Positions 1 to 12,428 of a DNA stretch of 64,000 bases are shown piece after piece. Below the pieces are notes generated by a model. That model was not told where the DNA came from, did not search any database, and was given only the letters and a program-made list of their open reading frames with translations. The first letter of the stretch is position 1, and every line of letters begins with the position of its first letter. The translations under genes were made by a program, and so were the position numbers. This DNA comes from Cymbidium sinense. Its lineage: Eukaryota > Streptophyta > Magnoliopsida > Asparagales > Orchidaceae. The stretch spans positions 51,507 through 115,506 of the forward strand of contig JAKCPB010001400.1 in assembly GCA_021442155.1 (NCBI GenBank), written 5' to 3'.

Positions 1-700
1 TTAATTTATGTTTTTATTAATTTTATTATAGTTTATTTTAGGTTTTTATTTTAGGTTTATTTTTAGGTTTTTTTAGTTTAGGTTTAGGTTTATTTTTAGT
101 TGAGTTTTATTTTTATTTTATTTTTTGGTTGAGGCTTTTTTTTATTTTTGGGTTTACATTTAAGTATTTATTTTATTTTTTTTACTTTAGATTTTAAGTT
201 AATATTTTAGGTTTTATTTTTTATTTTAGGTTTCGGTTTATTTTTAGTTTATTTTATTTTATTTAGCTTAGGTTTAGGTTTAAGTTTTAATTATTTTAGT
301 TTATTTTATTTGAGTGTAGGTTTAGGTTTATTTTATTTTGTTTATTTTATTTTCATTTTAGGTTTAATTTTTTTTTAGCCTAGAGTTTAGATTTTATTTT
401 TATTTATTTTTAGGTTTAATTTTTAGGTGTATTTTTTAGGTTTAAGTTTTTATTTAATTTTGATTTTACTTTATTTTAGATTTATTTTATTTTTATTTTG
501 CGTTTAGTTTTTATTTTATTTGGCTTTTTAATTCTTAAGTTTATTTTAATTCCTAGTTCAGTTTATGTTTTTATATATTTTATTTTTGATTATTTTTATT
601 TTTAGGTTTAGGTTTAGGTTTTAGTTTAGGTGTTTATTTTATTTAGGCTTAAGTTTATTTATTTATTTTATTTTTAGGTTTTATTTAATTTATGTGAAGG
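1..700 (+). repeat. T-rich degenerate telomere-like block
   Basis: The + strand is nearly free of C and parses into TTTA, TTTAG, TTTAGG and TTTTA words. The block shares ordered phrases with later blocks: GAGTTTTATTTTTATTTT near 104, 'ATTTAAGTATTTATTTTATT' near 163 (again near 6530), and a 'GTTTAGATTTTATTTTTATT' phrase near 385 (again near 6747). It therefore looks like one copy of the T-rich part of the macrosatellite unit. No gene is visible. Confidence 0.8.
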
Positions 701-868
701 TTTTTAGGATTTTATGGTTTAGGATTTGGTATTTTAGGGTTTAGGGTTTTATGGTTTAGGGTTTAGGATTAGGGTTTATGGTTTAGGGTTCAGTGTTTAG
801 GATTTATGGTTTAGGGTTTTTCAGGTTTAGTGTTATAGTTTAAGGTTTAGGTTTTAAAGGGAAACCCA
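701..868 (+). repeat. TTTAGGG-rich telomeric repeat stretch
   Basis: Imperfect TTTAGGG repeats with variants TTTATGG, TTTAGGA and TTCAGTG. They lead directly into the 3' end of the first LINE copy at about 869. Confidence 0.85.
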
Positions 869-2686
869 TGATATGGGGTATTTTATTACCAAAAAAAGGT
901 TACAAGGTCCTTAAAGTGATAAACTCCAACTGGATAATCAATCAAGAACAAAGGCAAAGGCAAAACCTCCAAGATAAGCGAGGACTAAAGTGGCCATAAT
1001 ACCATTCTATCGAAAGCGCTCATAAAACCGAACCAATCAAAAGAGGTAGCAGTGATGAAGGTCGAGAGAAAATAGGAGATAAATTACAGCAATCAGAAAC
1101 CAGCTTACAATGACCTTGGAACATAAAAGAGATCAACAAGTGAATTGAAATGAGTCTCAACATTAAAATCCAGAAAATATAGCTTAGATGGCAACATCCA
1201 AGATAGGAAGATACAAACAAATTGGCCATAAAACTCCTCAATCGAGTAGACATGGCAATAGTAGATAAACAAAAGAATAAAGCATATAGAGCTTATCACG
1301 AAGGTAGCAAAGCAACAATCACCAAAACCCTCACCATCGTGACAATTAGAACATCTTTCGGGGCATGAGACCACGAAATTCTACAACAAAAGAAAGAGCC
1401 AAGCGAGACAAGGAAAGCCAAAAGATAAATCTCAAGACAAAGGCAAAAGAAAACCAATTAGCTAGCCATGTTGCCACTCATCCGAATAATCAAAAGTTTG
1501 ATAGAAAAGGATGAAGTAAGCATAGAAAAGGTAGAATAATGAATTCCAATGATAAGCATAAAATAGACAGGAAGGTGATTCAAAGCAAAACAACCAAGCA
1601 ATAAACATCAATAGAGACTTATTTGAATCAAATAATCCAAACCGGGGAGTAAGGTGGGAATTGATCCAAATAACCAACAAGGCGGTTAAAACCAACAAAA
1701 GGCCAAGATTCCACCCATAAACATATATAGGTAAAGGAAAGGATAGATAATGAATATCTCCCACCATAAGCCAATCCGGTAAGTGACATTCGGACATCGG
1801 TCGTCGATGCTTATTCACCATAATCCACTAAGAGTAATGACAATAATAACCAGTGGGTTTGTTAATAACCCAATTATGCATATAAGATAAATCATTAATT
1901 AATGCCAAGCATAACAAAGAAATGTGCTTCAAGTTGTACATATTCTAATCATAGCATAGGATGGGAGAACAATAGCAAGGAAAAGCAACAACATCCCAGG
2001 CAGCATGGACAATACTGTTAACACTCCCATTAGGAAAATGAAGTAATAGAAGGATATATAGTAAAATTGTATAAGTTCAAGGATTTTCCATCGAGTAGCG
2101 TGCCCACAATAGGGCACAATGATAATCCCTTGAAAAACTCCAAACGATCATGGAAGCAAAACCGAAACAACAAGACTAATATTGAAAAAAATAACACAAT
2201 TCCATCAAAGAGATATTAGTGTAGAGATGGGATATCCCAATCAAAAATAAGCGCAATAAAGAAAAGCGCAATCAATAGGTGCTCAATAGTAGTCCTAAAC
2301 AGTTCGATCCTCATGCATTGATTAAGAAAGAGAAAGGTAAATCAGCAAAGTCCGCCTAAATTACCATAGAACTTATAGCGATTAAATCGTAGCGATTAAG
2401 AGATAAAGGATAATGTGACCCAGAGATAAATCGATGGTGAAAATCGAAAGTTACCACATAAGGAACACTCATAAGAGCAACACTATCCCAATTAACAATC
2501 CTTGGAAAGTACAGGCTTGCCATACAATCATTGAGAGTATACAAACCATAGGTTAAGATCCAGAGAGCTTGATTAGGCATGATCACTGTACTAGCGGCGG
2601 TAAAGGGATACTATAGCGATTACAAGAGAGACAACTAATCAGATAAACCAAATCCACAAACATCCAAAATCTTAAGACATCAATAG

Positions 2687-3560
2687 GAAACTTCAGACTA
2701 TAATACTTCTCAAACAGAAATGACACTCCAATCCAAGAAGGTAACAGCACAAACCCATTAGATGTAGGATTACAATATAAACAATGACTGTAAATATGAT
2801 TCACAACCACCCTGAAATGAGCGACAAGCCGAAAAAATAATCAGACAATCGACAGTCACTCCCATGAGAGCAACTAATGCAACATTGTAAGACTAGAATA
2901 TAAAATAAGAAGATGATTCCAAGTAGAGACATCATTACCAATCAGAATTTTAAGAAAATAAAGGTCCAAAACCAACTTGCTAAGACAATAGTAGGCAAGA
3001 TGGCAAAAGATAGCGGAGGAAAAGCGGGAGTAGAAAAAATCTACTGACCCAGACAGTGATGAAAAAACCAAATCAACAAACAAATCAACAAACAACCATG
3101 GCAGCAAACCTCCAAAACCCAAACAGCAACAGGCAACATCAGACTATAATACTTCTCAAATAGAAATGACACTCCAATCCAAGAAGGTAGCAGCACAAAC
3201 CCATTAGATGCGGGATTATAATATAAACAATGGTGAAATGATTCACCACGAAATGAGACAAGCTAGCGAAATAATCCAGGCAATCGAGTCACTCCCATCG
3301 AGCAACTAATGCAACATTGTAAGCCACTAGAATATAAAATAAGAGGATGATTCAAGTAGAGACATCATTACAATCGTGAATTTTAAGAAAATAAAGGTCC
3401 AAAACTTGCTAAGACAAGAGTGCAAGATGGCAAAAAATAGCAAGAGGAAAACTGAGGAGCAAAGAAAAAAAATCAGCAGCTCAACCCACAAGGATGAAAA
3501 CCAAATCAACAAACAAATCAACAAACAACCATGGAAGAAACCTCCAAAACCCAAAAGCAA
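2687..3560 (-). repeat. 446-bp tandem duplication inside LINE copy 1
   Basis: Sequence from about 2687 repeats from about 3133 with an offset of 446 bases. For example, CAGACTATAATACTTCTCAA begins at 2694 and at 3140. The two copies differ by scattered substitutions and many one-to-few-base indels. They lie in the LINE 3' region, so this may be an element-specific 3' repeat or a later duplication. Confidence 0.85.
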
Positions 3561-3729
3561 TTAAACCCAATCCATTCCAAGATAAGGATTTAGCACCAAA
3601 ATAACCATTAAAAGAGACCGGTATTACAATTTCTTCCCTTGCAGAAAGCATGCCGAGGTTAGATATTATAAAAGCAAGGACCTACTGCAAAAATCAAGCC
3701 CAACAACCAACCAAAATCCTTTCAAAGAT

Positions 3730-4260
3730 AAGTGATGGAACCTTTATGAATAAGGCCTTTAAGGAGTAAAGAGTCCCAAGGAATGTAAGCATTAGCCAAA
3801 AAAATACTATAATCATCAAAATAAAACGAACCAAAGATAATGCACACTAATCCGATGCCTAGAGTCAACATAGTTAATAGCAATGCTCCAAGCCATATTA
3901 TCAGTGAGAAAAAGCTGGTTAAAGGAGTTAGTTTAAAAATCTAAGCCCATCAAAGTAGATAACTTCCTCCAGCAATTATTAATTAAGGTTAAAGAAGTTG
4001 TGCCAAAAGTACCAAATTTTATTATTAAGATTGAAGAAGAAATTATGAAAACCAAGGGATCTAGCGACAAAAACAATCTTAGAAGAATTAATGAGAGGTT
4101 CAATAAGAACAAGTAACTTAATATTATGAATATGATAAAGACTTCTAACACGATTGCGGACAGGAAGAGACCCACAACCCCAGATATTCCAAATAAGAAA
4201 ATTAATCATAAGTAGACAACCAAAAGAGAAAAAGAAGAGAGAAAGGAAAGAGAGAAAGAA
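3730..4260 (-). pseudogene. LINE ORF2 AP-endonuclease fragment
   Basis: The - strand reads MINFLIWNIWGCGSLPV and continues IHNIKLLVLIEPLI. This matches the N-terminus of plant L1 ORF2 endonucleases, where the opening is usually WNIRG followed by a strand ending in the catalytic E of an (L)xE(T/P) motif; the E is present here and the R of WNIRG is changed to W. Later sequence (AWSIAINYVDSRHRISVHY, about 3900-3845) fits the middle of the fold. The downstream GGDFN and SDH motifs are not seen because the element jumps to its 3' region. It is broken by frameshifts and non-functional. Confidence 0.7.
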
Positions 4261-4708
4261 GTGACGACACATTACTTTTTTGGGGTGGAAGAGAGCGAGT
4301 GGTTCTAGTGAAGTTATTATTAAAAATTTTTTCTTTGTAGGATTTTTTGTATTTAACAATTTGAAAAAGTCTATCATAATCCAAATTATCTCCCTCAGAA
4401 AGAGATTGATTTTTGAGTTCTGGAATAATAGAAGGATCTATCAATGTTTTAGGAGAGGGGATTTCACCTTCTTCCCTATCGGATAGAGTGTGAGAAATTG
4501 GGTTCAATTGATTATCACTCTGAAGGGAAATAGATGGGGAAGTTCTAGCACCATTCGTAATACAAATATCTTTCTCAATATGTTCTGAAGCCATAGGGTC
4601 ATCATTGTTTTGGTCCATTATATGATTCTCATTCAAATTGTTTAGTTGGGTGTCCAATATAAGGCTACCATTCAGATTTTCAGGATTTAAATGCGAAAGA
4701 GCTATCAA
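4202..4708 (-). pseudogene. LINE ORF1 C-terminal region
   Basis: An open frame of 168 codons on the - strand. It is rich in N, S, D and E and includes SDREEGEIPSPKTLIDPS, an acidic low-complexity tail of the kind found at the ORF1 end of plant L1 elements just before ORF2. Its last codons overlap the start of the endonuclease in another frame, which fits the usual ORF1/ORF2 arrangement. It has no catalytic motif of its own. The assignment rests mainly on position between DUF4283-like sequence and the endonuclease. Confidence 0.55.
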
Positions 4709-4808
4709 AACCGATTATTACAAGCGTGGTTAGGTAAATTGTAAATTGCATCGCCACACCCTCAATGTGCATTTTAATACCAAGGTCGAGTGTTTTCCAC
4801 TAGACAAA

Positions 4809-5460
4809 TCAAGAGGAGGTGTGGGAAGGAGAGGTTCTTTTGAGTATCTTTAGCACATATGCTAGAGTAGTGGTTTTCCCGCCCATTAATGGTAGTCGTA
4901 TTCTGGCTAAATTTTTCTCGAGATTAGGGTGAAGCATAAAACATTCTGAGTGGTCGCGTCTGAATCTTGCAAAGGAGTGCAAAAGACAGAAAATTTTGAA
5001 TTTTTTGACTATGTCCAAATTTTTCGAGCCAATCCAAATCTCTTTGGGATATTTTTTTGTGATGTCTATCTCAACGAGAATACGATGGATGGCCTAGATC
5101 TAGTGGCCGCTGTTGGTCAATTTGGAGAGGCCTACCAAAAGGCCAACAAAGAAACAAAACTTGATGAGTGACATAATGTATGCGCATGTTAGGAAAAGCA
5201 AGCCATAGAGGGACAATGGGAGATTCCTCTTGACATCAAAGAGGGGCTACCATTTCAATATGATATGACAATTATGCACAAAATAAGAACAGAATGAAAA
5301 CCCGTGAATAATCTAAATCATTTGAGAGTTGAATAAGAATATGAGGGATCGATACCGATAGTGAAAGTACCATAATTTTAAACTATGAAAGAAAGAGCTA
5401 ATATTATCAAGAGTCGCGTCAAGGGAGAATTTACCCACCAAAGCGAACTCAAGGGCTTAG
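4809..5460 (-). pseudogene. LINE ORF1 remnant, DUF4283 domain
   Basis: Conceptual translation across frameshifts gives the order typical of the DUF4283 domain in plant LINE ORF1 proteins, which bind element RNA in the ribonucleoprotein. Visible pieces are VGKFSLDATLDNI (about 5440-5400), PLWISFPNMRIHYVTH (about 5220-5170), PSIVFSLVEIDI (about 5095-5060) and PKEIWIG (about 5040-5020). The zinc-knuckle site expected next is reduced to a HSECF-like tail near 4950. Stops and frameshifts rule out a functional protein. This domain also occurs in plant proteins outside LINEs, but the endonuclease immediately downstream makes ORF1 the best reading. Confidence 0.7.
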
Positions 5461-5800
5461 CAAGTTTCTCAACATCCGACCGAACATTATGGTAATCCAT
5501 GATAAGATGTCAAATGAGATTAACCAAGCATTCAAGCTAGGGATCTTACCGTGATAAAGAGTCTGAATGATTTAACAACAGTGCATTAACAGTGCAATTG
5601 AATCCAAAAACCCAGGAGTCGATAGCCGTTGCCGGCCGAGAAGCGCGGGATTCGCAGAGACCAAAGCCTCCACCATTTCTCTAATCCAAGGACGCCACAC
5701 CATACGGAGAGTCAAGCGTGCTCGCAGAGAAAGCCAGACAAGCACCAAAACCCCAGAATGGACAATCCAGGGGAACTCAATGAGAGGAGCGTTAGATTTG

Positions 5801-5974
5801 GTTTGGTAGGTTTAGGAATGAGTTTGGGTTTAGGGTTTAGGTAGGGTTTAGGGTTTAGTGGTTAGGATTTAGGTTTAAGGTTATAGCAGGTGTGGGTGTG
5901 GGTTGGGTTTATGGTTTAGGGTTTTTGGTTTGGGGTTGTAGGTTTAGGGTTTAGGGATTATGGTTATCTTTTTT
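5801..5974 (+). repeat. TTTAGGG-rich stretch after LINE copy 1
   Basis: Imperfect TTTAGGG repeats between the LINE 5' end and a junction motif, including one GTGTGGGTGTGGG variant patch. Confidence 0.85.
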
Positions 5975-5988
5975 AAATTAAGTAAACC
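5975..5988 (+). repeat. Junction motif AAATTAAGTAAACC
   Basis: A perfect copy of the motif that separates a TTTAGGG stretch (left) from a T-rich block (right). It is preceded by a T run and followed by AGGTTTATTTAGTTTATTTT. Near-identical copies recur through the window, for example at 14499, 36626 and 54119. Confidence 0.85.
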
Positions 5989-7868
5989 ATTAAGTCTAGG
6001 TTTATTTAGTTTATTTTATTTTTTGTTTTTATTTAGGTTTATTTTTTATTTTTATTTAGCTTAGTTTATTTATTTTAGTTTAGATTTTATTTTAGATTAT
6101 TTTAGGTTTAGGTTTACATTTATTTTTAGTTTAGTTTTATTTTTATTTTATTTTTTAGGTTAAAGTATTATCTTTAAATTTTTGGTTTCATGGTTTTATT
6201 TTAGGTTTATTTTTAGGTTTTATTTCTTAGTTTAATTTTTGTTTTTATTTTATTTTATTTTATTATATTTTATTTTATTTTATTATATTTTATTTTATTT
6301 AGTTTATGGTTAAGGTTTAGTTTAGTTTAGGTTTAGGTTTACGTTTTATTTATTTTGTTTAAGTTTAACTTTATTTTATTTTGTTTATTTGAGGTTTAGG
6401 ATTTTTTTGTAGTTTGGGTTTAGCCTTATTTTTTTTATTTATTTTAGGTTTTATTTTAGTTTAGGCTTATTTTAGTTGAGTTTTATTTTATTTTATTTTA
6501 GGTTTAGGTTTTATTTATTTTTGGGTTTACATTTAAGTATTTATTTTATTTTTAGCTTTAGTTTTAATATTTTAGGTTTATTTTTAGGTTTATTTTTAGG
6601 TTTAGGTTTATTTTAGTTTATTTTTTTTATTTAGCTTAAGTTTAGGTTAATTATTTTAGTTATTTTATTTTATTTGAGTGTAGGTTTAGGTTTATTTTAT
6701 TATGTTTATTTTATTTCATTTTAGGTTTAATTTTTTTAACATAGGGTTTAGATTTTATTTTTATTTATTTATTTTTAATTTGGCTGGTAGGTTTATTTAG
6801 CATTTATTTTATTTTAGGTTTTATTATTATCGTTTAGTTTTACTTTATTTAGGTTTAATTCAAGATATCTAATTAGTTTATGTTTTATTTATTTTATTTT
6901 AGTTTATTTTATTTTTATATTTTATTTAGGTTTAGGTTTAGGGTTTAGGGTTTATTTATTTAGAAGTTTATTTATTTTATATTTTTAGTTTATTTAGTCA
7001 GTTTAGGTTTTATAGTGGTTTAGTATCATTTTGTGGTAGTTTTATTAGGGTTTAGGGTGGGTTTAAGGAGTGTTAGGTTTATTTTAGAGTTTCATGTCAG
7101 TGGCCTGGAGTTAAGGGCCAGGGTCAGTTTTTATTTAGGTTTGGGTTTGGAGTGAGTCAGTTATAGGGAGGTCAGTTGGTTTATAGGTTTGGTAGGTTGC
7201 AGGTTTAGTGTTAGTTTATGGTTATCTTAAATTATGCAAACCATTTGTCAGTTTATTTAGTTTATTTTATTTATTTAGTTTATTTTATTTTTATTTTATT
7301 TATGTTTATTTTATTTTATTTAGTTTAGTTTATTTATTTTAGTTTATGTTTTTATTTAGTTTATTTTTAGAGGTTTATGATTTATGTTTTTTAGTTTAGT
7401 TTTATTTTATTTTATTTTTAGGTTTAGTATATCTTTAATTTGTTTATGGTTTATTTTAGGTATTTTTTAGGTTTATTTTAGTTTAATTTGGTTTTATTTT
7501 ATTTTATTTTATTTATTTAGTTTAGTTTAGTTTATTTTAGGTTTAGGATTAGGTATTTATTTATTTTGTTTTAAGGTTTAGGTTTTGTAGTTTTGGGTTT
7601 AGGTTTATTTTTTTATTTTTTTAGGTTTATTTTTTAAGTTTAGGTTTTTATTAAGTTTTATTTTATTTTATTTTAAATTTATTTTATTTTTATTTTACAT
7701 TTAGTATTTATTTTATTTAAGTTTTTAATTTAGTTTAACTTTTTATTTCTTTTATTTTTTTTTTTATTTATTTAGTTTATTTTATTTTATTTAGGTTTAG
7801 GTTTTTTTAATTATTATATTTTTAGATTTTATTTAGTTTGGTTTGGCTTTTAGGTTTTAGGTTTAGGG
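5989..7868 (+). repeat. T-rich blocks with an internal junction motif (7229-7242)
   Basis: TTTA/TTTTA-type DNA. It includes the phrases shared with 1-700 (near 6128, 6477 and 6530), a partly TTTAGGG stretch at about 6930-7225, and a degraded junction (AAATTATGCAAACC) at 7229-7242. A further T-rich block ends in a short TTTAGGG run at 7855-7868. No gene is visible. Confidence 0.75.
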
Positions 7869-8893
7869 TTTTTTTTTTTAAGGAAACCCCATTATCTTAG
7901 GGTATTTTATTGCCACGGGTTACAAGATCCTTAAAAGGATAAACTCTCTAATCGCTCAAAGAGCTAATCACCTAAGGAGTAAATCCCCATCTAAGTACAT
8001 CCAAAAGCAAGAGAAAACATTAATCAAAAAGATACAATATGGCTAACATAATAATCGAAAGGAAGATTAAGGCCAATGCTCTGATGGTTGTAAGAGAGCT
8101 TGGTAATATGGAGCAAACCTGCAAGAGAACAAGGGAGAATCACGCAGTGACTAGAGGAGATTAGGGTAAAATAATACAAATAGAGAGATAAATGAAAACA
8201 ATAAAAACTGAGAGCGATAATAGGGAAAGTTGATAAAGAAGGTTCTTCAATCACAAATTGGGGCGATGCAAAATTGAGCATCCAAACTTCATTAGATGGG
8301 TTACATCACATGAGCTACTACCATACCAAAAGGGAGTGAAAACATCACACCCATCATAGCCAACAAACCTGTGAGGAGGTAACACCCAGTTGTTGATAGT
8401 CTTATGAACTTTATTACCTACAATCCTAAACACAATCATATCTAAAATAGAGAGGTAATTGCAAAGGGCTAAATGGTAAGTTGCCTCATTGAAGAAAGAT
8501 ATCAGCAATATAGTCATCCTGACATGAGAGTATATAAACATATGGGAATTATTCATCTTAGCCAGAGCCTCATATCCAAGTGAAACCAGCATATAAACCC
8601 ACCATCAAAAAAAATAGCAGATGAGATAACCTACAGCGATCATGCTAATCAAGTCAATGATCTTATAGTTCAGACCTTCCCATCATAAGATATATAATTG
8701 AAACTTTCAGGCGAAACAACCCCCATGTCCATATGAGTAATTGGAGAAAGATAATTATAAAGGAAGGCTAGCTCAACACCTGGCAAACCAACCAAAACTA
8801 ACAACAAGTAAGGACATTTAGAGCTACAGCTCCCATGGCGATATCTGGGTCAATTGAATAATCTTGCTCAACAGATAACCGAGAGAACAAGAC
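7869..8893 (-). mobile_element. L1-type LINE copy 2, 5'-truncated 3' region
   Basis: The left edge is an 11-12 base T run, which is an A tail on the element strand, directly abutting TTTAGGG. Then comes the family 3' end (GGAAACCCC, TATTTTATTGCC with AATAAA on the - strand, and a CCTTAAAAGGATAAACTC-like stretch). Internal sequence GAGCATCCAAACTTC at 8276 also occurs in copies 3, 4 and 5. The copy stops near 8893 against TAGGGTTTAGGG. Only about 1 kb of non-coding 3' region is present, so it is a strongly 5'-truncated insertion. Two short frames on the - strand show no LINE domain. Confidence 0.75.
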
Positions 8894-9596
8894 TAGGGTT
8901 TAGGGTGTAGGGTTAATGGTTTATGGTTTATAGTTTAAGGTTTATGGTTTGGGGCTTAGGGGTTAGGGTTTAGGGTTTTAGGATTAGGGTTTTAGGATTT
9001 AAGGTTTAGCATTATATGTTTAGGGTTTAGGATTAGTTTTATGGTTTAAGGTTTAGGATTAGTTTTATGGTTTAGGGTTTAGGCTTAGGGTTTATGCTTT
9101 TAGGGTTTAGTGTTTAGGGTTAGGTATTAGGGTTTAGCATTTTTTAGAGTTTAGGGTTTAGGGTTTATGGTTTAGGGTTTGGGGTTAATGGTTTAGGCTT
9201 TAGGCTTTAGGTTTTAAAGTTTTTTGGGTTTAAGTTTTTGGGTTTAAGGTTTAGAGTTAGTTTAGGGTTTAACTAGTTTAGTTTAGGTTTAGTTTTAAAA
9301 TTTTTAGTTGGATTTAGTTTAGGGTTTAGGTTTAGTTTTAGTTTTAGGTTTATAGTTTAGGTTTAGGGTTAGGAGTTTAGTTTTAAGTTTAGTTTAAGGT
9401 TAATTTAACATTTAAGTTTAGGGTTTAGTTTATAGTTTAGGTTTAGGTTTATTTATGGTTTAGTTTAGGGTTTAGGATTTATTTAGGGTTTAGGGTTTAG
9501 GGTTTTATGATTTAGGTTTAGGGTTTAGGGTTTAGGGTTTAGAGTTTAGTATTTAGGGTTTTATGGTTTAGGGTTTAGGGTATAGAGTTTTTTTTT
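8894..9596 (+). repeat. TTTAGGG-rich stretch, about 700 bp
   Basis: The longest mostly telomeric stretch in the window, with TTTAGGG, TTTATGG, TTTAAGG and TTAGGG variants. It ends at a T run followed by AAAATTAGG, a possible degraded junction motif. Confidence 0.85.
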
Positions 9597-12250
9597 AAAA
9601 TTAGGTTTAGGTTGTTTTTTAATTTTTTTATGTAGTTAAGGTTTTGGTTTTGGTATAGGTTTAGGTTTATTTACTTTTAGCTTAGTTTACTTTTTTAGTT
9701 TTATTCTAGTTTAGGTTTTATTTTTTTTAGGTTTTTATTTTTAGTTTAGTTTAGGTATTGGTTTATTTAGGTTTATTTAGTTATTTATTTATTTAGGTTT
9801 TTTTTTTTAGTTTAGGTTTTAGTTTAGGTTTATGTTTTATTTTTGATTTTAGTTTATTTTTATTTTAGTTTAGTTTAGGTTTTATTTTAGTTTAGTTCAT
9901 GTTTATTTAGGTTTAGGTTTTTAGGTTTAGATTTATTTTAGGTTTAGGTTTTATTTATTTTTTATTTAGTTTATTTATTTTTAGTTTTTTTAGTATGGTT
10001 TAGTTAATTTTATTTAGTTTTTAGTTTATTTACTAGGTTTAGGTTTATTTAGTTTAGTTTAGGTTTGGGGTTTAGGTTTTGTTTAGGTTTAGGTTTTGGT
10101 TTTATTTATGTTTAGGATTTATTTAGTTTATTTATTTTTTTCTTTTATTTTTATTTAGGTTTATTTAGTTCAGTTTATTTAGTATAGGTTTTATTTTTAT
10201 TTAGGTTTATGTTTAGTTTAGGTTTATTTTATTTTCATTTAGGTTTAGGTTTAGTTTTATTTGTAGTTTAGTTTTATTTATAGTTTAGTTTATTTAGGTT
10301 TAGGTTTAGGTTTATTTAGGTTTATTTAGTTTAGGTTTTTTATTTTTAGGTTTAGGTTCATTTATTTTTATTTTAGATTTTAATTGTATTTTATTTGTTT
10401 AGTTTATTTATTTAGGTTTTATGTTTATTTTGATTTATTTTTTAGCAGGTTTAGGTTTATTTATTTTTATTTAGTTGTATTTTTTATTTTAGGTTTATTT
10501 ATATTTTAGTTTATTTACTTTAGTTTAGATTTTTTTATTTTATTTTTATTTAGTTTATTTAGGTTTATTATTTTTTAATTTATTTATTTTATTTTATTTA
10601 TTTTTTTTAGGTTTAGTTTTATTTATTTATTTATTTATTTTTTATTTTTAGTTTATTTATTTATTTATTTTATTTATTTAGTTTATTTTATTTATTTTTA
10701 TTTTTATTTTTTTTTTTTTATTTATTTATTTATTTATTTAGTTTAGTTTATTTTATTTTATTTTTGGGTTTAGTTTATTTAGGTTTAGGTTTATTTTTTT
10801 TATTTAGGTTTTTTTTTTTTTAGTTTATTTAGTTTATTTTTTTTATTTTTTTATTTTTTATTTATTATTTTAGTTTAGGTTTATTTAGTTTATTATTTAT
10901 TTAGTTTATTTATTTTTTAGTTTATTTAGGTTTATTTATTTTTATTTTTTTAGGTTTAGGTTTTATTTAGGTTTATTTATTTTTATTTAGTTTAGTTTAT
11001 TTTATTTATTTTTTTTTTATTTTAGGTTTATTTATTTAGTTTATTTAGGTTTAGGTTTATTTTATTTAGTTTATTTATTTAGTTTATTAGGTTTAGGTTT
11101 GGGTTAGGTTTAATTTATTTTATTTAGGTTTATTTATTTAGTTTAGGTTTAGTTTATTTTAGTTTATTTTAGTTTATTTTATTTAGTTTAGGTTTATTAT
11201 TATTTTTTTAGTTTAGGTTTATTTATTTTATTTATTTATTTTTTATTTAGGTTTATTTTTGGGTTTATTTTTTATTTATTTAGTTTAGGTTTAGGTTTAG
11301 TTTAGGTTTATTTATTTAGTTTAGGTTTTAGTTTAGTTTATTATTTTATTTATTTAGTTTTTTTTAGATTTTATTTAGTTTAGTTTTATTTAGTTTATTA
11401 TTATTATTATTTAGTTTAGTTTATTATTTAGTTTAGTTTTTGGTTTATTATTATTTTAGTTTTAGGTATGTTTATTATTAGTTTATATTTATTTAGGTTT
11501 ATTTATTATTTAGTTTATTATTTAGTTTGGTTTATTATTATTATTATATTTTGGTATTTATTAGTTTAGTTATTTGTTTATTTAGTTTAATTTATTATTA
11601 GTTTATAGTTTAGTGTTATTATTTATTTATTTTTGTTTTAGTTATTGGTTTATTTAGTTTTTATTATTAGTTTAGTTATTATTTAGTTTATTTGGGTTTA
11701 GTTAGTTTTTAGTTTTTAGTTTAGTTTAGTTATTAGTTAATTTATTATTATTGGTTATTTATTAATAATTTAGTTAGTTTATTAGTTAGTTTTAGTTTTT
11801 AGTTAGTTTATTTAGTTATTATTTATTAGTTATTTTTAGGTTAGTTATGTTTAGGTTAGTTTTATTAGTTAGTTATATTATTTAGTTATTTTTTTTAGTT
11901 TAATTTTTTAGTTTATTAGTTTAGTTTTAGTTTAGTTTAGGTTTAGTTTAGTTTTTTATTAGTTTTATTAGTTTAGTTTATTTTAGTTTATTATTGGTGG
12001 TTTTTTTTTATTTATGTTTTATTTAGTTATTAATTTATTAATAATTTAGTTAGTTTTATATTATTAGTTTTTTACTTTTATTAGTTATTATTTAGTTAGT
12101 TTAGTTTTGTTAGTTTTTATTAGTTTCTTTTTTAATTTATTATTAATTTCTATTTATTAAAAGTTTATTAGTTTTACTTTATTATTTATTAGTTTTAGTT
12201 TAGTTAGTTTAGTTTAGTGTTTTTTATTAGTTTCTTATTAGTTTGGGTTT
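9597..12250 (+). repeat. T-rich block, first copy of a 3.7-kb unit
   Basis: TTTA/TTTAG/TTTAGG words, becoming rich in TTA triplets from about 11390. The order of phrases matches 15770-18840, for example TTTTTATTTTTAGTTTAGTT near 9735 and again near 15880, and the closing GTTTAGTTTAGTG before a TTTTTATTAG / AAGCTTCTTATTAG run (about 12205 and 18810). Confidence 0.8.
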
Positions 12251-12428
12251 AGGATTTAGTTTAGTTTAGGGTTTAGGGTTGTAGTTTAGGGTTTTATTAG
12301 GGTTAGTTTAGGGTTTAGCATTTAGGGTTAGGGTTTTTTTATTTTTTATTATTTTATTATTTTTAGGGATTAGGGTTTAGTTTAGGTTTTAGGTTTAGGG
12401 TTAGTTTTTTTGGGCTTTAGGGTTTTGG
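12251..12428 (+). repeat. TTTAGGG-rich stretch before GR-RBP copy 1
   Basis: Imperfect TTTAGGG and TTAGGG repeats mixed with T runs, leading into the A-tail end of the GR-RBP copy. Confidence 0.75.

Larger units (their letters stand above)
869..5800 (-). mobile_element. L1-type LINE copy 1, internally deleted
   Basis: A non-LTR retrotransposon remnant read on the - strand. From its 5' end it carries a GC-richer leader (about 5600-5800), an ORF1 with DUF4283-like sequence, the start of an ORF2 endonuclease, and then a long 3' region ending at 869. The 3' end has an AATAAA signal (read from the - strand near 885-895) and finishes ...GGGTTTCCC plus a short A-rich run touching CCTAAACC repeats. 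The reverse transcriptase, zinc-binding and RNase H parts of ORF2 are absent: the endonuclease appears to pass directly into 3' region sequence near 3720, so about 2-3 kb has been lost. Reading frames are broken by many small indels. All five LINE copies in the window share this strand and type of 3' end. Confidence 0.8.

Noticed and set aside
5629..5844. A 71-codon + strand frame with charged residues
   Set aside because: It is antisense to the GC-richer 5' leader of LINE copy 1 and runs into telomeric repeat.
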